64,000 nt of DNA from JAJFUB01 sp964622325 (GTDB lineage: Bacteria; Armatimonadota; Zipacnadia; Zipacnadales; UBA11051): positions 1 through 64,000 of the forward strand of contig CAZUOJ010000003.1 in the NCBI GenBank assembly GCA_964622325.1, written 5' to 3'. The notes below the pieces were generated by a model. The model saw nothing but the letters and a program-made list of their open reading frames with translations. It ran no database searches and was not told where the DNA came from. The stretch's first letter is position 1. Each line of letters begins with the position of its first letter. The position numbers and the translations under genes were made by a program. Shown here in pieces: positions 34,958 to 44,509 of this stretch.

Positions 34958-36979
34958 TTATGCTTGCCCCGGCGGCATGGACACGCCAAACCAATGCAGC
35001 TTCTGGCCCAAACGACTCTGCCCCACGATTGTCACAAGCCAGCGCGACACTGTGACAGCAGTGAAAAGGGAGCACAACACGCCCACGAAGAGTGTCACCG
35101 CAAAGCTCTTGATGGCGCTCGTGCCCAAAAAATATAGCACTGACGCCACTATCAGCGAATTGACATTGGAATCTAAAATCGCCGTCCAGGCGCGTTCAAA
35201 GCCAGCATCGATGGCGGCGCGGATGGATTTGCCCGACCATAATTCCTCTTTCAAACGCTCAAAAATCAAAATATTGGCGTCCACTGCCGCGCCAATGGAC
35301 AGAATAATCCCCGCGATGCCTGGCAGCGTCAATGTTGTCTTCGTAAAGGTCAGCACCGCCAGCACCAGCAGCACATACAGGGACAGCGCAATATCCGCCA
35401 GAAAGCCGGGCAGCCGATAGAAAATGATCATGAAGAGCACGACAAGACAGAAGCCCACAATGCCAGCAATCATGCTGCGATGGATAGCGTATGTCCCTAA
35501 GGTGGCGCTCACGGTGCGATTTTCGGCAATTTCCAGCGGCACTGGCAACGCGCCTGCATTCAGCAGCAGCTTCAAATCGCCCGCCTCTTGCGCCGTGAAA
35601 TTGCCAGTAATCTGTCCCCGTCCCGGAATTTCGCTTTGAATCACAGGTGCCATCTGCGGCTTGTCATCCAGCACAATTGCCATCCGCTTCTTGATATTGC
35701 GCCGTGTAAATGTGCGGAAATCTTGCTTCCGCTCATCGCGGATTTCAAAATTAACAGCCCAGCGGCCTGGCCGATTCGGATCCGGACTGACGCTCGCATT
35801 GCTCTTCAAATCTCGGCCCGTAAAATCAGCTTTTGTCTCCGCCAGCACACGCTCCCAGGGCACTGTCTGTCCTGTCTGTTTGTCGCGCCATTCGCGATAA
35901 TCCTCGGCTTCTTCCCCAAGCGGCTCATAGCGATCGGGAATGAGCCGGAACTCTAACATCGCTGTAGATTTCAAAATCTCCACAACGCGATCCGGATCGC
36001 TGACGCCTGGCAGCTCCACAATAACGCGATCCTGGCCTTGTGTTTGCAAGACAGGCTCCCGGATTTCGCTCATTTCCAGCAAGCGCCGATCAATGATATT
36101 CTGCACTTTTTCGGCTGTATCAGGCTCCAAAAACACAGAAATCGGTTCTTCCGCTGTAATTGTCACGCCCGGATATGTGCGATTCAGAAGATCCATCACC
36201 AGATTTTTCTGCTTTTCCGCGACATCGCGATTGGGCGCACGCGTTTTCACGACCATTATATGCGCTGCGGGAAAGGAAATCTGCAAATCCTCTTCTTTCT
36301 CCAGCCGCAAGCCGGCCTTGAGCAGCGTATTGCGGACACGTTCCGAGAGCATCTCGGGCGTGAGGGAGGCCTCGACAGCGGGCTTGGCAGCCGTGGCGCC
36401 TGCCTCCGCAGTCGCTGCGGGCGCCGCCGCGCTGGGCAGCTTCACTAGAGGCCGTTCTTCGGGCGCTTTAAAGGTTAAAGTCGTTTCGGGCAACGCCCGC
36501 AGCACTACATGCGCCCCTCCCACCAGATCCAGCCCCAGACGCACTCGCGGCCGCGGCCGATATAGCCCCACGGGACCAAATGTAAATACAGGCTGCTCCA
36601 CAATCTCCTGTTCCGGCAAGGGCATGGCCGTCACGCCGGGATATTTCTCTCGCAGCAAATTCAACAATTGCTCCCGATCCTTTTTCGCTTGCTCCTGATC
36701 AAAGGCGAAGGTGGCGATTTCCAGCACATTCTTGTCCTTGAATTCCACCCGATCCAGGCGAGAGCCCATGCCTTTGGACGACAAATAATTCTCTATCTCC
36801 TTCGCCTTATCCACAAATTGCGCCTGATCCTGCACAACGGGCTGCGCAAAAGTAAAGCGGAAAGTGCTGTTCACTTCCGCGGCTTTCGGCAGCAGGCGAA
36901 TCGGCTGAAAAACATATAAAAATGAAAATACATATAAGGCGACGATGATGATAATCCATCCTTTGCTACGCGGCTGCAT
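34958..36979 (-). CDS. secD: Protein translocase subunit SecD
   Basis: 673-residue partner of SecF. The first helix is WIIIIVALYVFSFLYVF. LGLDLVGGAHVVLRALPE is the SecD D1 motif, and the large periplasmic P1 region includes an Ala-rich linker (AAAPAATAEAGATAAKPA). DRVIVELPGVSDPDRV follows, and the membrane domain has GTYAIHRSMIAG, FTKTTLTLPGIAGIILSIGAA and DANILIFERLKEEL. The start at 36979 has AAGGAG about 10 nt upstream and fits the family; a TTG at 37012 is possible but unsupported. secD and secF form an operon preceded by the 520-nt gap described separately. Confidence 0.95.
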   Translation of the reverse strand: MQPRSKGWIIIIVALYVFSFLYVFQPIRLLPKAAEVNSTFRFTFAQPVVQDQAQFVDKAKEIENYLSSKGMGSRLDRVEFKDKNVLEIATFAFDQEQAKKDREQLLNLLREKYPGVTAMPLPEQEIVEQPVFTFGPVGLYRPRPRVRLGLDLVGGAHVVLRALPETTLTFKAPEERPLVKLPSAAAPAATAEAGATAAKPAVEASLTPEMLSERVRNTLLKAGLRLEKEEDLQISFPAAHIMVVKTRAPNRDVAEKQKNLVMDLLNRTYPGVTITAEEPISVFLEPDTAEKVQNIIDRRLLEMSEIREPVLQTQGQDRVIVELPGVSDPDRVVEILKSTAMLEFRLIPDRYEPLGEEAEDYREWRDKQTGQTVPWERVLAETKADFTGRDLKSNASVSPDPNRPGRWAVNFEIRDERKQDFRTFTRRNIKKRMAIVLDDKPQMAPVIQSEIPGRGQITGNFTAQEAGDLKLLLNAGALPVPLEIAENRTVSATLGTYAIHRSMIAGIVGFCLVVLFMIIFYRLPGFLADIALSLYVLLVLAVLTFTKTTLTLPGIAGIILSIGAAVDANILIFERLKEELWSGKSIRAAIDAGFERAWTAILDSNVNSLIVASVLYFLGTSAIKSFAVTLFVGVLCSLFTAVTVSRWLVTIVGQSRLGQKLHWFGVSMPPGQA

Positions 36980-37499
36980 CCCTGCAATCTCCTTGTCTGG
37001 CCCTTGGCCCAAAGCGGCTTTCCTTGCTTATCTGGAGCTCAATTTAAAAAAGCGAGCTATATCTGGCTCCTCTGCCATTATTATTTCCTAAATGTAGCAA
37101 ACGCACAACAGCGCTTAATATCTGTGAACAATGTCCTGAGAAGAGTTTTGATTGTAAAAAGCCCCTCGCTCAAAAGACAATAAAGAGACGGGCCAAGCAG
37201 GCCCGCCTCAGCTAGTATACGCCACAACAGGCCCCCCTGTCAATCACACAGATGCCCAAAACTTGTCCCCGCAGAAATGCGACGCGGCGGCCCCAGCCGC
37301 CGCTCATCACATTAAATTTTAAGCCGCCCTCAAGCTCCTGTCAAGCCTGTAAGGCGGGCCTCAAATAAGCGAGGCAGCCCAGCTCGTTACAGGCCGGCCT
37401 TTTGGGGCCTCTTCGCCCGACTTTTTGTTTATCTCGCGCCTGCTTCTTCTTCAGAAAAGCCCGCACACGGTCGTTCTCGCAGCTGAGCCTGCATAGCCA
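36980..37499. other. 520-nt intergenic region upstream of secD
   Basis: No coding frame with a ribosome-binding site or family resemblance is visible. It holds two small hairpins: CGGGCC/GGCCCG (37189-37205) and GCGGCGG/CCGCCGC (37284-37303). Neither has a T tract. The part near 36980-37150 is AT-richer and should contain the secD promoter on the minus strand. I looked for and did not find SRP RNA, RNase P RNA or tRNA signatures. A small RNA cannot be excluded. Confidence 0.5.
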
Positions 37500-38264
37500 T
37501 TAAGCCGACAGGCCCATTGCCCGCAAATTATCAAAGCTAATTTTAATACTTTCCAGGCTGTCCCGCGCACATACATCTTGTTCCACGATACAGTATTGCA
37601 CATTGTGCGCGCGGCAGGCGGCGATGATGCTGGGCCAATCCAGATTGCCTTCGCCCACTTCGGCAAAATATTGCTGCATATCGGGCGTAACACCCATATC
37701 CTTAAAATGCACTAGCGGCGTCCGTTCGGCTAATTTTGTAATCCAGGCTACAGGGCTGCCTCCGCCATGCTGGATCCAATACACATCCAGCTCTGTTTTC
37801 ACATAACGCGGATCCGAATTCTCACACAAAATTTCCAGGCCCGTTTTTCCTTCAAATTTGGCTAATTCAAAACTATGATTGTGATAGACAAAGCTTAAAT
37901 TGGCCGCCGCCAGCTTTTCTCCCACTTCGTTGGCTAATTTGGCGAATGTGGCAAAGCCATCCGCAGAGGAACGAAATTCGCCCGGCATCCCGCCAATGCC
38001 TGCAAAAGCACAGCCCAGGATTTGATGCTCTTCAATGATTTGCTGGATGTTGTTCTGCATATCTGTAAAGCTGCAATGTGTGCTGATGGCTTGCAGCCCA
38101 TTAGCGTCCAGCATCCGTTTCATTTCTGCCACGCCTGTGAGCGCCCAGCCACACACTTCCACATAACGATAGCCAATGCGCGCCACAGCCTCTAATGTTT
38201 TGGCAATGTCCTCTGGCGTCTGCATATGATCACGAACTGTGTACAGCTGCAATGCAATTTTCAT
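37500..38264 (-). CDS. Sugar phosphate isomerase/epimerase (AP-endonuclease-2-like TIM barrel)
   Basis: 254-residue TIM barrel of the xylose-isomerase-like/IolE family. Marks are IALQLYTVRDHM, IGYRYVEVCGW, AISTHCSF, SFVYHNHSFELAK (metal-site His), KTELDVYWIQHGGGSP (Glu/Asp ligands) and PLVHFKDMG. GEGNLDWPSII and YCIVEQDV (Glu ligand) follow. Members isomerise or epimerise sugars such as inositol, hydroxypyruvate or rare keto sugars with Mn2+ or Co2+. It is about half identical in motif layout to the next upstream gene (38448-39215), so the two are tandem paralogues, probably acting on related sugars. Substrate unknown; they often partner Gfo/Idh dehydrogenases. Confidence 0.9.
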   Translation of the reverse strand: MKIALQLYTVRDHMQTPEDIAKTLEAVARIGYRYVEVCGWALTGVAEMKRMLDANGLQAISTHCSFTDMQNNIQQIIEEHQILGCAFAGIGGMPGEFRSSADGFATFAKLANEVGEKLAAANLSFVYHNHSFELAKFEGKTGLEILCENSDPRYVKTELDVYWIQHGGGSPVAWITKLAERTPLVHFKDMGVTPDMQQYFAEVGEGNLDWPSIIAACRAHNVQYCIVEQDVCARDSLESIKISFDNLRAMGLSA

Positions 38265-38447
38265 CAGGCTTCTTCCTTTCGTTTCTTAATTTTGTATGCT
38301 GAAAAAGGCTGTGTTCATGCCTATTCCGCTTTTTGCAATTCAAATTGCTTTTTCCTGAAAATCGAAAGCCCGCTTGCGCTTTGTCTTTTTGGTCAAATAT
38401 CGGACAATTCCGGAATGGCCGGCTTTAGCTTCTAAGCCTCTAGCGGC

Positions 38448-39215
38448 TTATTGGAGCCCCATTGCTCTCAAATTTTCCAGACTAATTTTTAAGCTGTCAA
38501 AAGGATCGCCTTCGCATTTGTCCTGTTCCACAAGATACCAGTAAACGCCTGCCTGCCGACAGGCCTCCAAAATGCCGGGCCAATCCAGATTCCCGCGTCC
38601 TACTTCACAAAAATAATGTGTGCCATCATCGCGAATTCGCATATCCTTCAAATGAATGACAGGCAGCCGCCCAGCGCATTTTTTAATCCACGCCACGGGA
38701 CTGGCGCCGCCATGCTGTACCCAATATGTATCCAGCTCAAACTGAAAATACAACGGATCGCTTTCATTAAAAAGAATGTCCATGCCGCGTTCTTCGCCGA
38801 AATGCTGGAATTCAAAGCTGTGATTGTGATAAATGAATGTCATTCCGGCTTCATGCAGGCGGCGGCCTACTTCCGACGCATCTTTACAAAATTGGCGGAA
38901 GCCTTCCGCCGTGCGAGGATATTGGGCGCCCATTCCGCCCACGCCAGGATATTGGCAGCCATAGATCTGATGTTCTTCAATCACGCGCGGCAAATCTTCC
39001 TGCATGCGCTCAAAGCTAATGTGCGTGGAGCAAATTGTGAGGCCATTGTCATCACAGATTTTCCGCAACTCCTGCGGATCAATAGGGCCCAGCGCCGATA
39101 GCTGCACCGCCTCATAGCCAATTTGGGCAATCTTTTCTAATGTCTTACGAATATCTTCGGGCGTGCGCGTGAATTCGCGCACTGTGTACATCTGTGCGCC
39201 AATTTGGGAAGCCAT
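38448..39215 (-). CDS. Sugar phosphate isomerase/epimerase, tandem paralogue
   Basis: 255-residue TIM barrel paralogous to 37500-38264. Shared blocks include QMYTVREFTRTPEDI, CSTHISFERMQEDLPRVIEEHQI, FIYHNHSFEFQHFG and FELDTYWVQHGGASPVAWI. VIHLKDM, VGRGNLDWPGI and YLVEQDKCEGDPFDSLKISL complete the set. The start at 39215 is clear: AGGAGG lies 6 nt upstream, and the longer in-frame reading adds 66 residues without family resemblance. 183 nt separate it from its paralogue. It is divergent from the DUF6079-like gene, so both promoters lie in 39216-39464. Confidence 0.9.
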   Translation of the reverse strand: MASQIGAQMYTVREFTRTPEDIRKTLEKIAQIGYEAVQLSALGPIDPQELRKICDDNGLTICSTHISFERMQEDLPRVIEEHQIYGCQYPGVGGMGAQYPRTAEGFRQFCKDASEVGRRLHEAGMTFIYHNHSFEFQHFGEERGMDILFNESDPLYFQFELDTYWVQHGGASPVAWIKKCAGRLPVIHLKDMRIRDDGTHYFCEVGRGNLDWPGILEACRQAGVYWYLVEQDKCEGDPFDSLKISLENLRAMGLQ

Positions 39216-39221
39216 TTCTTT

Positions 39222-39227
39222 CCTCCT
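39222..39227 (-). promoter_or_regulatory. Consensus Shine-Dalgarno fixing the start at 39215
   Basis: The minus strand reads AGGAGG 6 nt before ATG 39215, ruling out a longer gene. Confidence 0.8.
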
Positions 39228-39464
39228 AGTGTTATATGTTAAAATATGTCCACGAACGCAGCCACAAAAATCGCCAGATGTTAATGAGCTGCCAAGGCTT
39301 TTTGAAAAATCTTTTAAGGACAAAATTGGGGAGAAATTCTTCTCCTGATTTTCTCTTTCCTGCTGCTGGGCAAAAAAGGACTGTGTTGTGTGCCCACAGA
39401 AAATATAAGACAAAAGACGAAAGGAAAAATAGGCCGCAAAAAATCAAGCGGCTCTGAAGAGCAT

Positions 39465-42400
39465 ATGCGAATAAGCGATGTCATCAGCCTCCGGCCCCAA
39501 AGGGAAGACATCAATTGGACGCGGCTGGGCGAGCTGCGCGAGGCTTTAGATCGTGAAGAGGGCTTGCTGAGTCTCTTGACAAGCGCTCAAATTGCGGAAA
39601 TTCTCGAGCCTTACATTGTGCCCGCCGATCCTGCAGCCGATCCGTTATATCGCTTCTTGAAGGCCGTGGCGACAAACGGCGGGCGCGGCGTGGGAATGAT
39701 TGTACGGGGGCCTCATAGCAGCGGCAAAACTTATCTTTTAGCCCTCGCCGATTTGCTTCTTGAATATCCCCAGCTGCGTCCTCAGATGGCGGCCGCTCAT
39801 CCTGCATACGAAGATGCGTTGAAATCTCTGGCCCGGATGGATCCTCTGCTCGTTGTGCCAATTCCGCTGGAAGAACATCGTGCACATGACGAACATCTGG
39901 AAGACATTTTTTTTGATCGCACAGAACAAGAATTGCGGCGCCGACGCCATAACATCACATTGCCTCTTTCAGAACAATCTTATGCTCTGGATTTGATTGA
40001 GCGTCATATTTTGCCCCGCTATGGCAAAGAACTAGACGCTCATATTGCACGCATGCCCGGCGCGCAGCGCTCGTGGAAAGAATTACGAGAGCGCAATCCA
40101 GCTGCAGCTGTCGCCGCTGCGCGTGCTTTTGCCCAAGAAATCGGCTATCCGTTAGATTTCCGCCAATCGCGCGTCGAACGCCTGGCCAGGCTTCTGGATA
40201 TTATTAGTGCGCGTCAATATCGCGGCATTGTGTGGCTTGTCGATGATCTGGGGCAATTTCTGGCTGCTACAGGCCAAAAGGCCGTACGCAATGACGCCGC
40301 TTTTCTGGAATTTCTGGGGCAACGCAGCAAAATAGCGCCCCTTTATGTTCTGGCCACAATGCATACTTCGTTCGATCAAACAGCAAGCATAGAGCCCTAT
40401 ATGCTTGTCAATATTCTGGAAAATTACGAAATTATGGAGCTCGGGACAACTCACATGCGTCGGATGATGCGGCATAAAGTCCTGAGCATTCCGGACGAGG
40501 ACTGCCTCGCTTCTGTTGTTGCCAACACATATCAGCTTTATCGGCAGGCCTTTGGCGCTGTGAGCTTTAGCCAAGAAGCGCTGTTAACTTCTTATCCGCT
40601 TCATCCCTTAGCGGAAACATGTTTGGAAGCCATATATAGTCGTTATCTCAATGAGGCGGACGGGATTGCGCATTTTTTTCAGGAATTGAGCCGTTTGGGA
40701 AATTCCGCCGCTCTAGATCGGCAAGCCCATCAGCTTTTGTCCTTGGCCGATGTGCTCTCCCTTACGGCCAGCCGTCTGAGCGCGCATCCGCATGTGGCAC
40801 CCTATTTTCATGAAGCGCTGGAATATTACATCCAAAATGGCGCCCAGATTTATCCCGCTTCTCCAGATTTGCCGGCGCAACTGGCTCGCTGTTTGATTGC
40901 ATTGCGTTTAGGCAATCTGGCGGCCTCGCTGGCTGTGATTACAGAAGCGCTGGGCCTGGATGAGCAGGGGCGAGCGCGTTATAAGTTAGAGCAGGTGCGG
41001 GAAGCTCTTGAACAGATGCGGCTGCGCGGCCGATACATCGATGTGCGTCGGGGGCAGACGCCGGAAACTGATTCGTATTACATTGATGTAGAGGCCAGCC
41101 TGACGGAGCTTGCTCGCCGCCAAATTGTGACCCTAAAAGCGGCGCTGGCTGAAGACGATCCGCGTTTATGGGAAGCGGTGGCGTCCGCAGCCACGCCGGC
41201 TTCCTTGCCTCTGGCCGATTTGCAAGAGCCTCGCTTACTAGAAATTGTCTGGGCTAATTCCACGCGCTTGATCCTTGTGCAGGCTTTCTCGTTGACATCT
41301 CTAAAACAGGATAAATTAGCCGGACGGGCTGCGGACTTGGCAGATCCCCTCACACAAGAGGATTTGCGCTTACATATCGCAGAAATGACGCGGCTGGCAG
41401 AGCAGCGCGCTGCCTGGCGGGAAGCGGCGGCTTTGTTGCCGCAAAATCGCTGGGCCGCGGGCGTGCTGGCTTGGCTGCCCAAGGCTTTATCGCCAGAGGA
41501 AATGGATCGGCTAAAAGAATATGCTGCCTGCCGGATCCTGTTGCAGTCCGCCAGCCCTCTTGAAGCCCGCCTGCAGGATCGCCTGGCCGAAGAAGCGTCT
41601 CGTTTGAGTCATGAAGTGCGCGCAATTGTGGAAAGCGCGTATATGAATGGCGAAATTCTCTGCGGGGTGCAGCCGATTGCCGAGGCAGCGGAACTGGCGC
41701 CCACATGGGGCGATTGGCCAGCCACATTGGCCGTATTGGCCAATCCGGCGTTGAACAAAATTTATCCCAAATTCCGGGATATCGCGCCTCGGCAGCCTGT
41801 GACGGCTGCCTTAGCGGATGAGATTGTGGCACATCTATTGAGCGAAGAGGGCTTGCAATGGCCTGATGAAGGCTCGGCTGGCGGATGGGCCCACAATGTG
41901 CTTTCGCCGATGCAGCTCGTGCGCCAGGAAAACGAAATGTGGCGTCTATATGTAGAGGCCAGCGAGGCGGCAGCGGAGCTGATGGAGCGTTTAAGGCGCC
42001 GTGATCAATCGCCTGAGCATGTGTCAGGCAAGCCTTTGGCATATCAGGATTTACAGCGCTATATGGCCAAATCGGCCTTTGGCTTGCCGGCTCCTTTGTT
42101 TCAAATCCTTGTAGCTGCTTTAATCCGTGCCGGATATCTTGTGGCGCTGGATAGCGCCCAGCAAATGCTTCCCTGGCAAATATTGAAGCCGCCGCTGGAG
42201 CAGCAAGCCATCTATGTTGCCCGCGCTCCCTTGCTGAGCGTGAGCGAATGGCAGAGCCTTACACGTGCGGTGCGGCTGCTTTTAGAAAGAATGATTCCGC
42301 GCGCCAGTCATGCTGTGCAAATGGAAATCTGGGAGGCATTGCGCGCTGAACGCCAGAAACAAATCCAGGAGCTGGCCAAATGGCGGCGGCTCCTCGCGGC

Positions 42401-43457
42401 TTTATGGGAACGGCTGGGGCAATCGGCAGCTCAATGGCCTGAAACATTGCAGGCGCTGGAGGAGCTGCAAGCTGTCTTTGAAGCCTTTGATCCCCAGCAG
42501 CTCCCCGCAATAAGTCTGTCGCGTTTTCTGGAATATGTCAGTCCGCTTCTGGAGGGCTCCCCTAGCCGGCTGTCCCAATTGCTGCGCACAGTGCAGGCCC
42601 TCCAGCTTTTTTTTGAACGAATGGCCGAGGATATCGTACACGTTTATGATTATTTGAATGCTCCAGAGCTGGCAAATGTGCCCGAAGCGGATTTTCAGGC
42701 GCGCCGACAACAATTGCTGCAGCTCATCAAAAGCGGCGAAAACATCTTGCGGGAAGAAACAACATTTCGCCGGCTCGGGCAAATATTCTTTTCTATCTAT
42801 AAACGGCGCTATATTGCCTGGCATACGCGCTGTCATCGGCTGTCTGTGTTTGATCAATATCGTTTGCTTAAATCCACGCCAGAATTGCGTCTCCTGGCGC
42901 ATCTGCACCGGCTGGAAATAAAGCCGGCTTGGGAAGGCCCCAGCGCCTGGGAAATTATTGAGCAACAAGAGAAAAAGCGTTGCGCATATACAAATCTGCA
43001 GGAAGCCTTAGATGCAGCGCCCATATGTCCGCAATGCCATTTGCGGCTGGATGAGGAATTGCCGCTCGTGCCGCCGGAAGAAATTAAAGAACTGGCGGAG
43101 CGAGAAATTGAGAGCTATTTGGCGCAGCTACGGCAGCCGGCTTTTCAGCGGGCGCTGACGGCTTATTTGGAAGCCTTGCCGCAGCGCGGGGAGCTGGCCA
43201 CACGCCTGGAACAATTGATACATTTGGGCGAAAATCCCCCTATCCGGCTGTTGCTGTCGTTATTTACAGATGATGTGATTGTGCATTTGAATCGCGTGCT
43301 ATCCGGCAAGCGGATTCGGCCGCGCAGCTTCAGCCAATTACGCCATCTGCTGGCAGGACGCACATTAAGCCGTCAGGAGGCACAGGAGCTTTTTCAGCAA
43401 TGGCTACAGGGCGAGCAGGATGATAATGAGGACGAAATTATTCATATAGAGCCGTAA
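39465..43457 (+). CDS. DUF6079/BrxC-PglY-like giant P-loop ATPase, orphan
   Basis: 1330-residue cytosolic protein. Near the N-terminus is MRISDVISLRPQRED, then a Walker A GPHSSGKTYLL (residues 82-92) and a Walker B-like IVWLVDDLGQFL (255-266). Next comes AFLEFLGQRSK and a sensor-like strand VLATMHTSFDQ. This order resembles DUF6079 ATPases, the BrxC/PglY subunits of BREX and Pgl phage-defence systems. The remaining ~950 residues are helical, with a CPQC knuckle (Cys1188, Cys1191) near the C-terminus and an acidic end (QDDNEDEIIHIEP). No pglX-type methylase, pglZ or brxL lies nearby. The start at ATG 39465 fits the family-like N-terminus; a GTG at 39390 with AAGGA upstream is an alternative adding 25 basic residues. 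Family assignment is from motifs only, with moderate confidence. Confidence 0.7.
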   Translation: MRISDVISLRPQREDINWTRLGELREALDREEGLLSLLTSAQIAEILEPYIVPADPAADPLYRFLKAVATNGGRGVGMIVRGPHSSGKTYLLALADLLLEYPQLRPQMAAAHPAYEDALKSLARMDPLLVVPIPLEEHRAHDEHLEDIFFDRTEQELRRRRHNITLPLSEQSYALDLIERHILPRYGKELDAHIARMPGAQRSWKELRERNPAAAVAAARAFAQEIGYPLDFRQSRVERLARLLDIISARQYRGIVWLVDDLGQFLAATGQKAVRNDAAFLEFLGQRSKIAPLYVLATMHTSFDQTASIEPYMLVNILENYEIMELGTTHMRRMMRHKVLSIPDEDCLASVVANTYQLYRQAFGAVSFSQEALLTSYPLHPLAETCLEAIYSRYLNEADGIAHFFQELSRLGNSAALDRQAHQLLSLADVLSLTASRLSAHPHVAPYFHEALEYYIQNGAQIYPASPDLPAQLARCLIALRLGNLAASLAVITEALGLDEQGRARYKLEQVREALEQMRLRGRYIDVRRGQTPETDSYYIDVEASLTELARRQIVTLKAALAEDDPRLWEAVASAATPASLPLADLQEPRLLEIVWANSTRLILVQAFSLTSLKQDKLAGRAADLADPLTQEDLRLHIAEMTRLAEQRAAWREAAALLPQNRWAAGVLAWLPKALSPEEMDRLKEYAACRILLQSASPLEARLQDRLAEEASRLSHEVRAIVESAYMNGEILCGVQPIAEAAELAPTWGDWPATLAVLANPALNKIYPKFRDIAPRQPVTAALADEIVAHLLSEEGLQWPDEGSAGGWAHNVLSPMQLVRQENEMWRLYVEASEAAAELMERLRRRDQSPEHVSGKPLAYQDLQRYMAKSAFGLPAPLFQILVAALIRAGYLVALDSAQQMLPWQILKPPLEQQAIYVARAPLLSVSEWQSLTRAVRLLLERMIPRASHAVQMEIWEALRAERQKQIQELAKWRRLLAALWERLGQSAAQWPETLQALEELQAVFEAFDPQQLPAISLSRFLEYVSPLLEGSPSRLSQLLRTVQALQLFFERMAEDIVHVYDYLNAPELANVPEADFQARRQQLLQLIKSGENILREETTFRRLGQIFFSIYKRRYIAWHTRCHRLSVFDQYRLLKSTPELRLLAHLHRLEIKPAWEGPSAWEIIEQQEKKRCAYTNLQEALDAAPICPQCHLRLDEELPLVPPEEIKELAEREIESYLAQLRQPAFQRALTAYLEALPQRGELATRLEQLIHLGENPPIRLLLSLFTDDVIVHLNRVLSGKRIRPRSFSQLRHLLAGRTLSRQEAQELFQQWLQGEQDDNEDEIIHIEP

Positions 43458-43504
43458 TCAGGCGAAGAAGCCATAATGAGCGCTTATTTAAGGAGGCTTT
43501 TCTG

Positions 43505-44509
43505 ATGGAGAACATTCGTGTGGGGCTACAAGGTTGTGGCGGGATGGGCAAATCGCTTGCCAGTCAGCTTCTAACAATTGAGGGCGCCCAGCTTGTCGGC
43601 GGCGCTGACATTTCCGAAGAAAGCCGTCAAAAATTTGCGGAACAATTTCAGTTGCCTGTTTATCCGAGCCTTTCAGAGATGCTGGAAGCGGCGGAAATTG
43701 ACGCCGTAATCGTCGCCACGCCCAATCATCGGCATGCGCCGGATACAATTGAAGCTGCACGAGCCGGAAAACATGTCTTTTGTGAAAAGCCCATGGCTTT
43801 GACGCTGGAAGATTGTGAGGCCATGATCGAAGCGTGTCGACGAGCCAATGTGAAGCTGCAAATCGGACAAGTGCTGCGCTATCTGCCAGATTTTAGTGAG
43901 GCAATTGAATTAGTGCAGGCTGGCGCTTTAGGGGAGCCGCGGCACGGCCTTATCTTTCGTTATTCAGGCCCACGCGAAGATTGGGGCCACACATGGCGTG
44001 ATGATCCGCAGCAAGTCGGCCATCATCTCTTTGAAGTGGCTGTGCATGAATTAGATTTTGCACGCTGTGTCTTTGGCCAGCCTGTCGCTGTCAGTGGCTG
44101 GGATGTTCCTTTAACGAATGACAATAAGCTGTGGGCGCGCGCTATCACAGGCACTATTGAATTCGCCAGCGGCGCTATTTGTGTGCTGATTGAAGGGATG
44201 TTCAATCCCCTTGGACGCACAGAAGTGGAAATTTCTGGCAATGCCGGAGCTGTGCGTTTTCAATGGGGACAGAACTTTCATTACAAAAGTCTTTCCGGAC
44301 AAGAAGAATGGGCGAAATCTTCCACGGAGCTTGCCGAGGGCAGAGAATCAGGCCTGCGACGGGAATTGCGAGAATGGATTGAAGCCATTCAGGAGGACAA
44401 GCCCTGCACAATTCCGGGCGAAGAAGGCAAAGCGAATATAGAGCTGGCGCTGGCGATATTGCAATCCAATGCGCAAAAGCGCCGTGTGGAATTGCCGCTT
44501 GTCCGCTAG
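43505..44509 (+). CDS. Gfo/Idh/MocA family oxidoreductase
   Basis: 334-residue NAD(P)-dependent dehydrogenase of sugars or sugar-like substrates. The N-terminal Rossmann domain begins VGLQGCGGMGKSLA. The diagnostic GKHVFCEKPMALT carries the catalytic-pocket Lys, and IGQVLRYLPDF follows. The C-terminal domain has HHLFEVAVHELDFARCVFG, with the His-x-x-x-Asp pair typical of the family. A strong AAGGAGG sits 8 nt before the start. It is 47 nt after the DUF6079-like gene and may be co-transcribed, which would be an odd pairing. Two TIM-barrel isomerases nearby (37500-39215) are plausible pathway partners. Confidence 0.92.
   Translation: MENIRVGLQGCGGMGKSLASQLLTIEGAQLVGGADISEESRQKFAEQFQLPVYPSLSEMLEAAEIDAVIVATPNHRHAPDTIEAARAGKHVFCEKPMALTLEDCEAMIEACRRANVKLQIGQVLRYLPDFSEAIELVQAGALGEPRHGLIFRYSGPREDWGHTWRDDPQQVGHHLFEVAVHELDFARCVFGQPVAVSGWDVPLTNDNKLWARAITGTIEFASGAICVLIEGMFNPLGRTEVEISGNAGAVRFQWGQNFHYKSLSGQEEWAKSSTELAEGRESGLRRELREWIEAIQEDKPCTIPGEEGKANIELALAILQSNAQKRRVELPLVR

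Noticed and set aside
35940..36698. Open reading frame of 252 codons on the plus strand opposite secD
   Set aside because: It is antisense to a highly conserved gene, Ser/Arg-rich without family resemblance, and has no ribosome-binding site; it is a shadow of secD codon use.
37284..37303. Intrinsic terminator (GCGGCGG/CCGCCGC hairpin)
   Set aside because: There is no T tract on either strand, and no gene ends close by on the strand that would need it.
36980..37499. SRP RNA, RNase P RNA or tRNA in the 520-nt gap
   Set aside because: None of the conserved cores or a cloverleaf could be found by reading either strand.
39465..43457. A complete BREX/Pgl defence island
   Set aside because: Only one BrxC/PglY-like protein is present. 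No methylase, PglZ-type phosphatase, Lon-like BrxL or small BREX proteins occur in the window.
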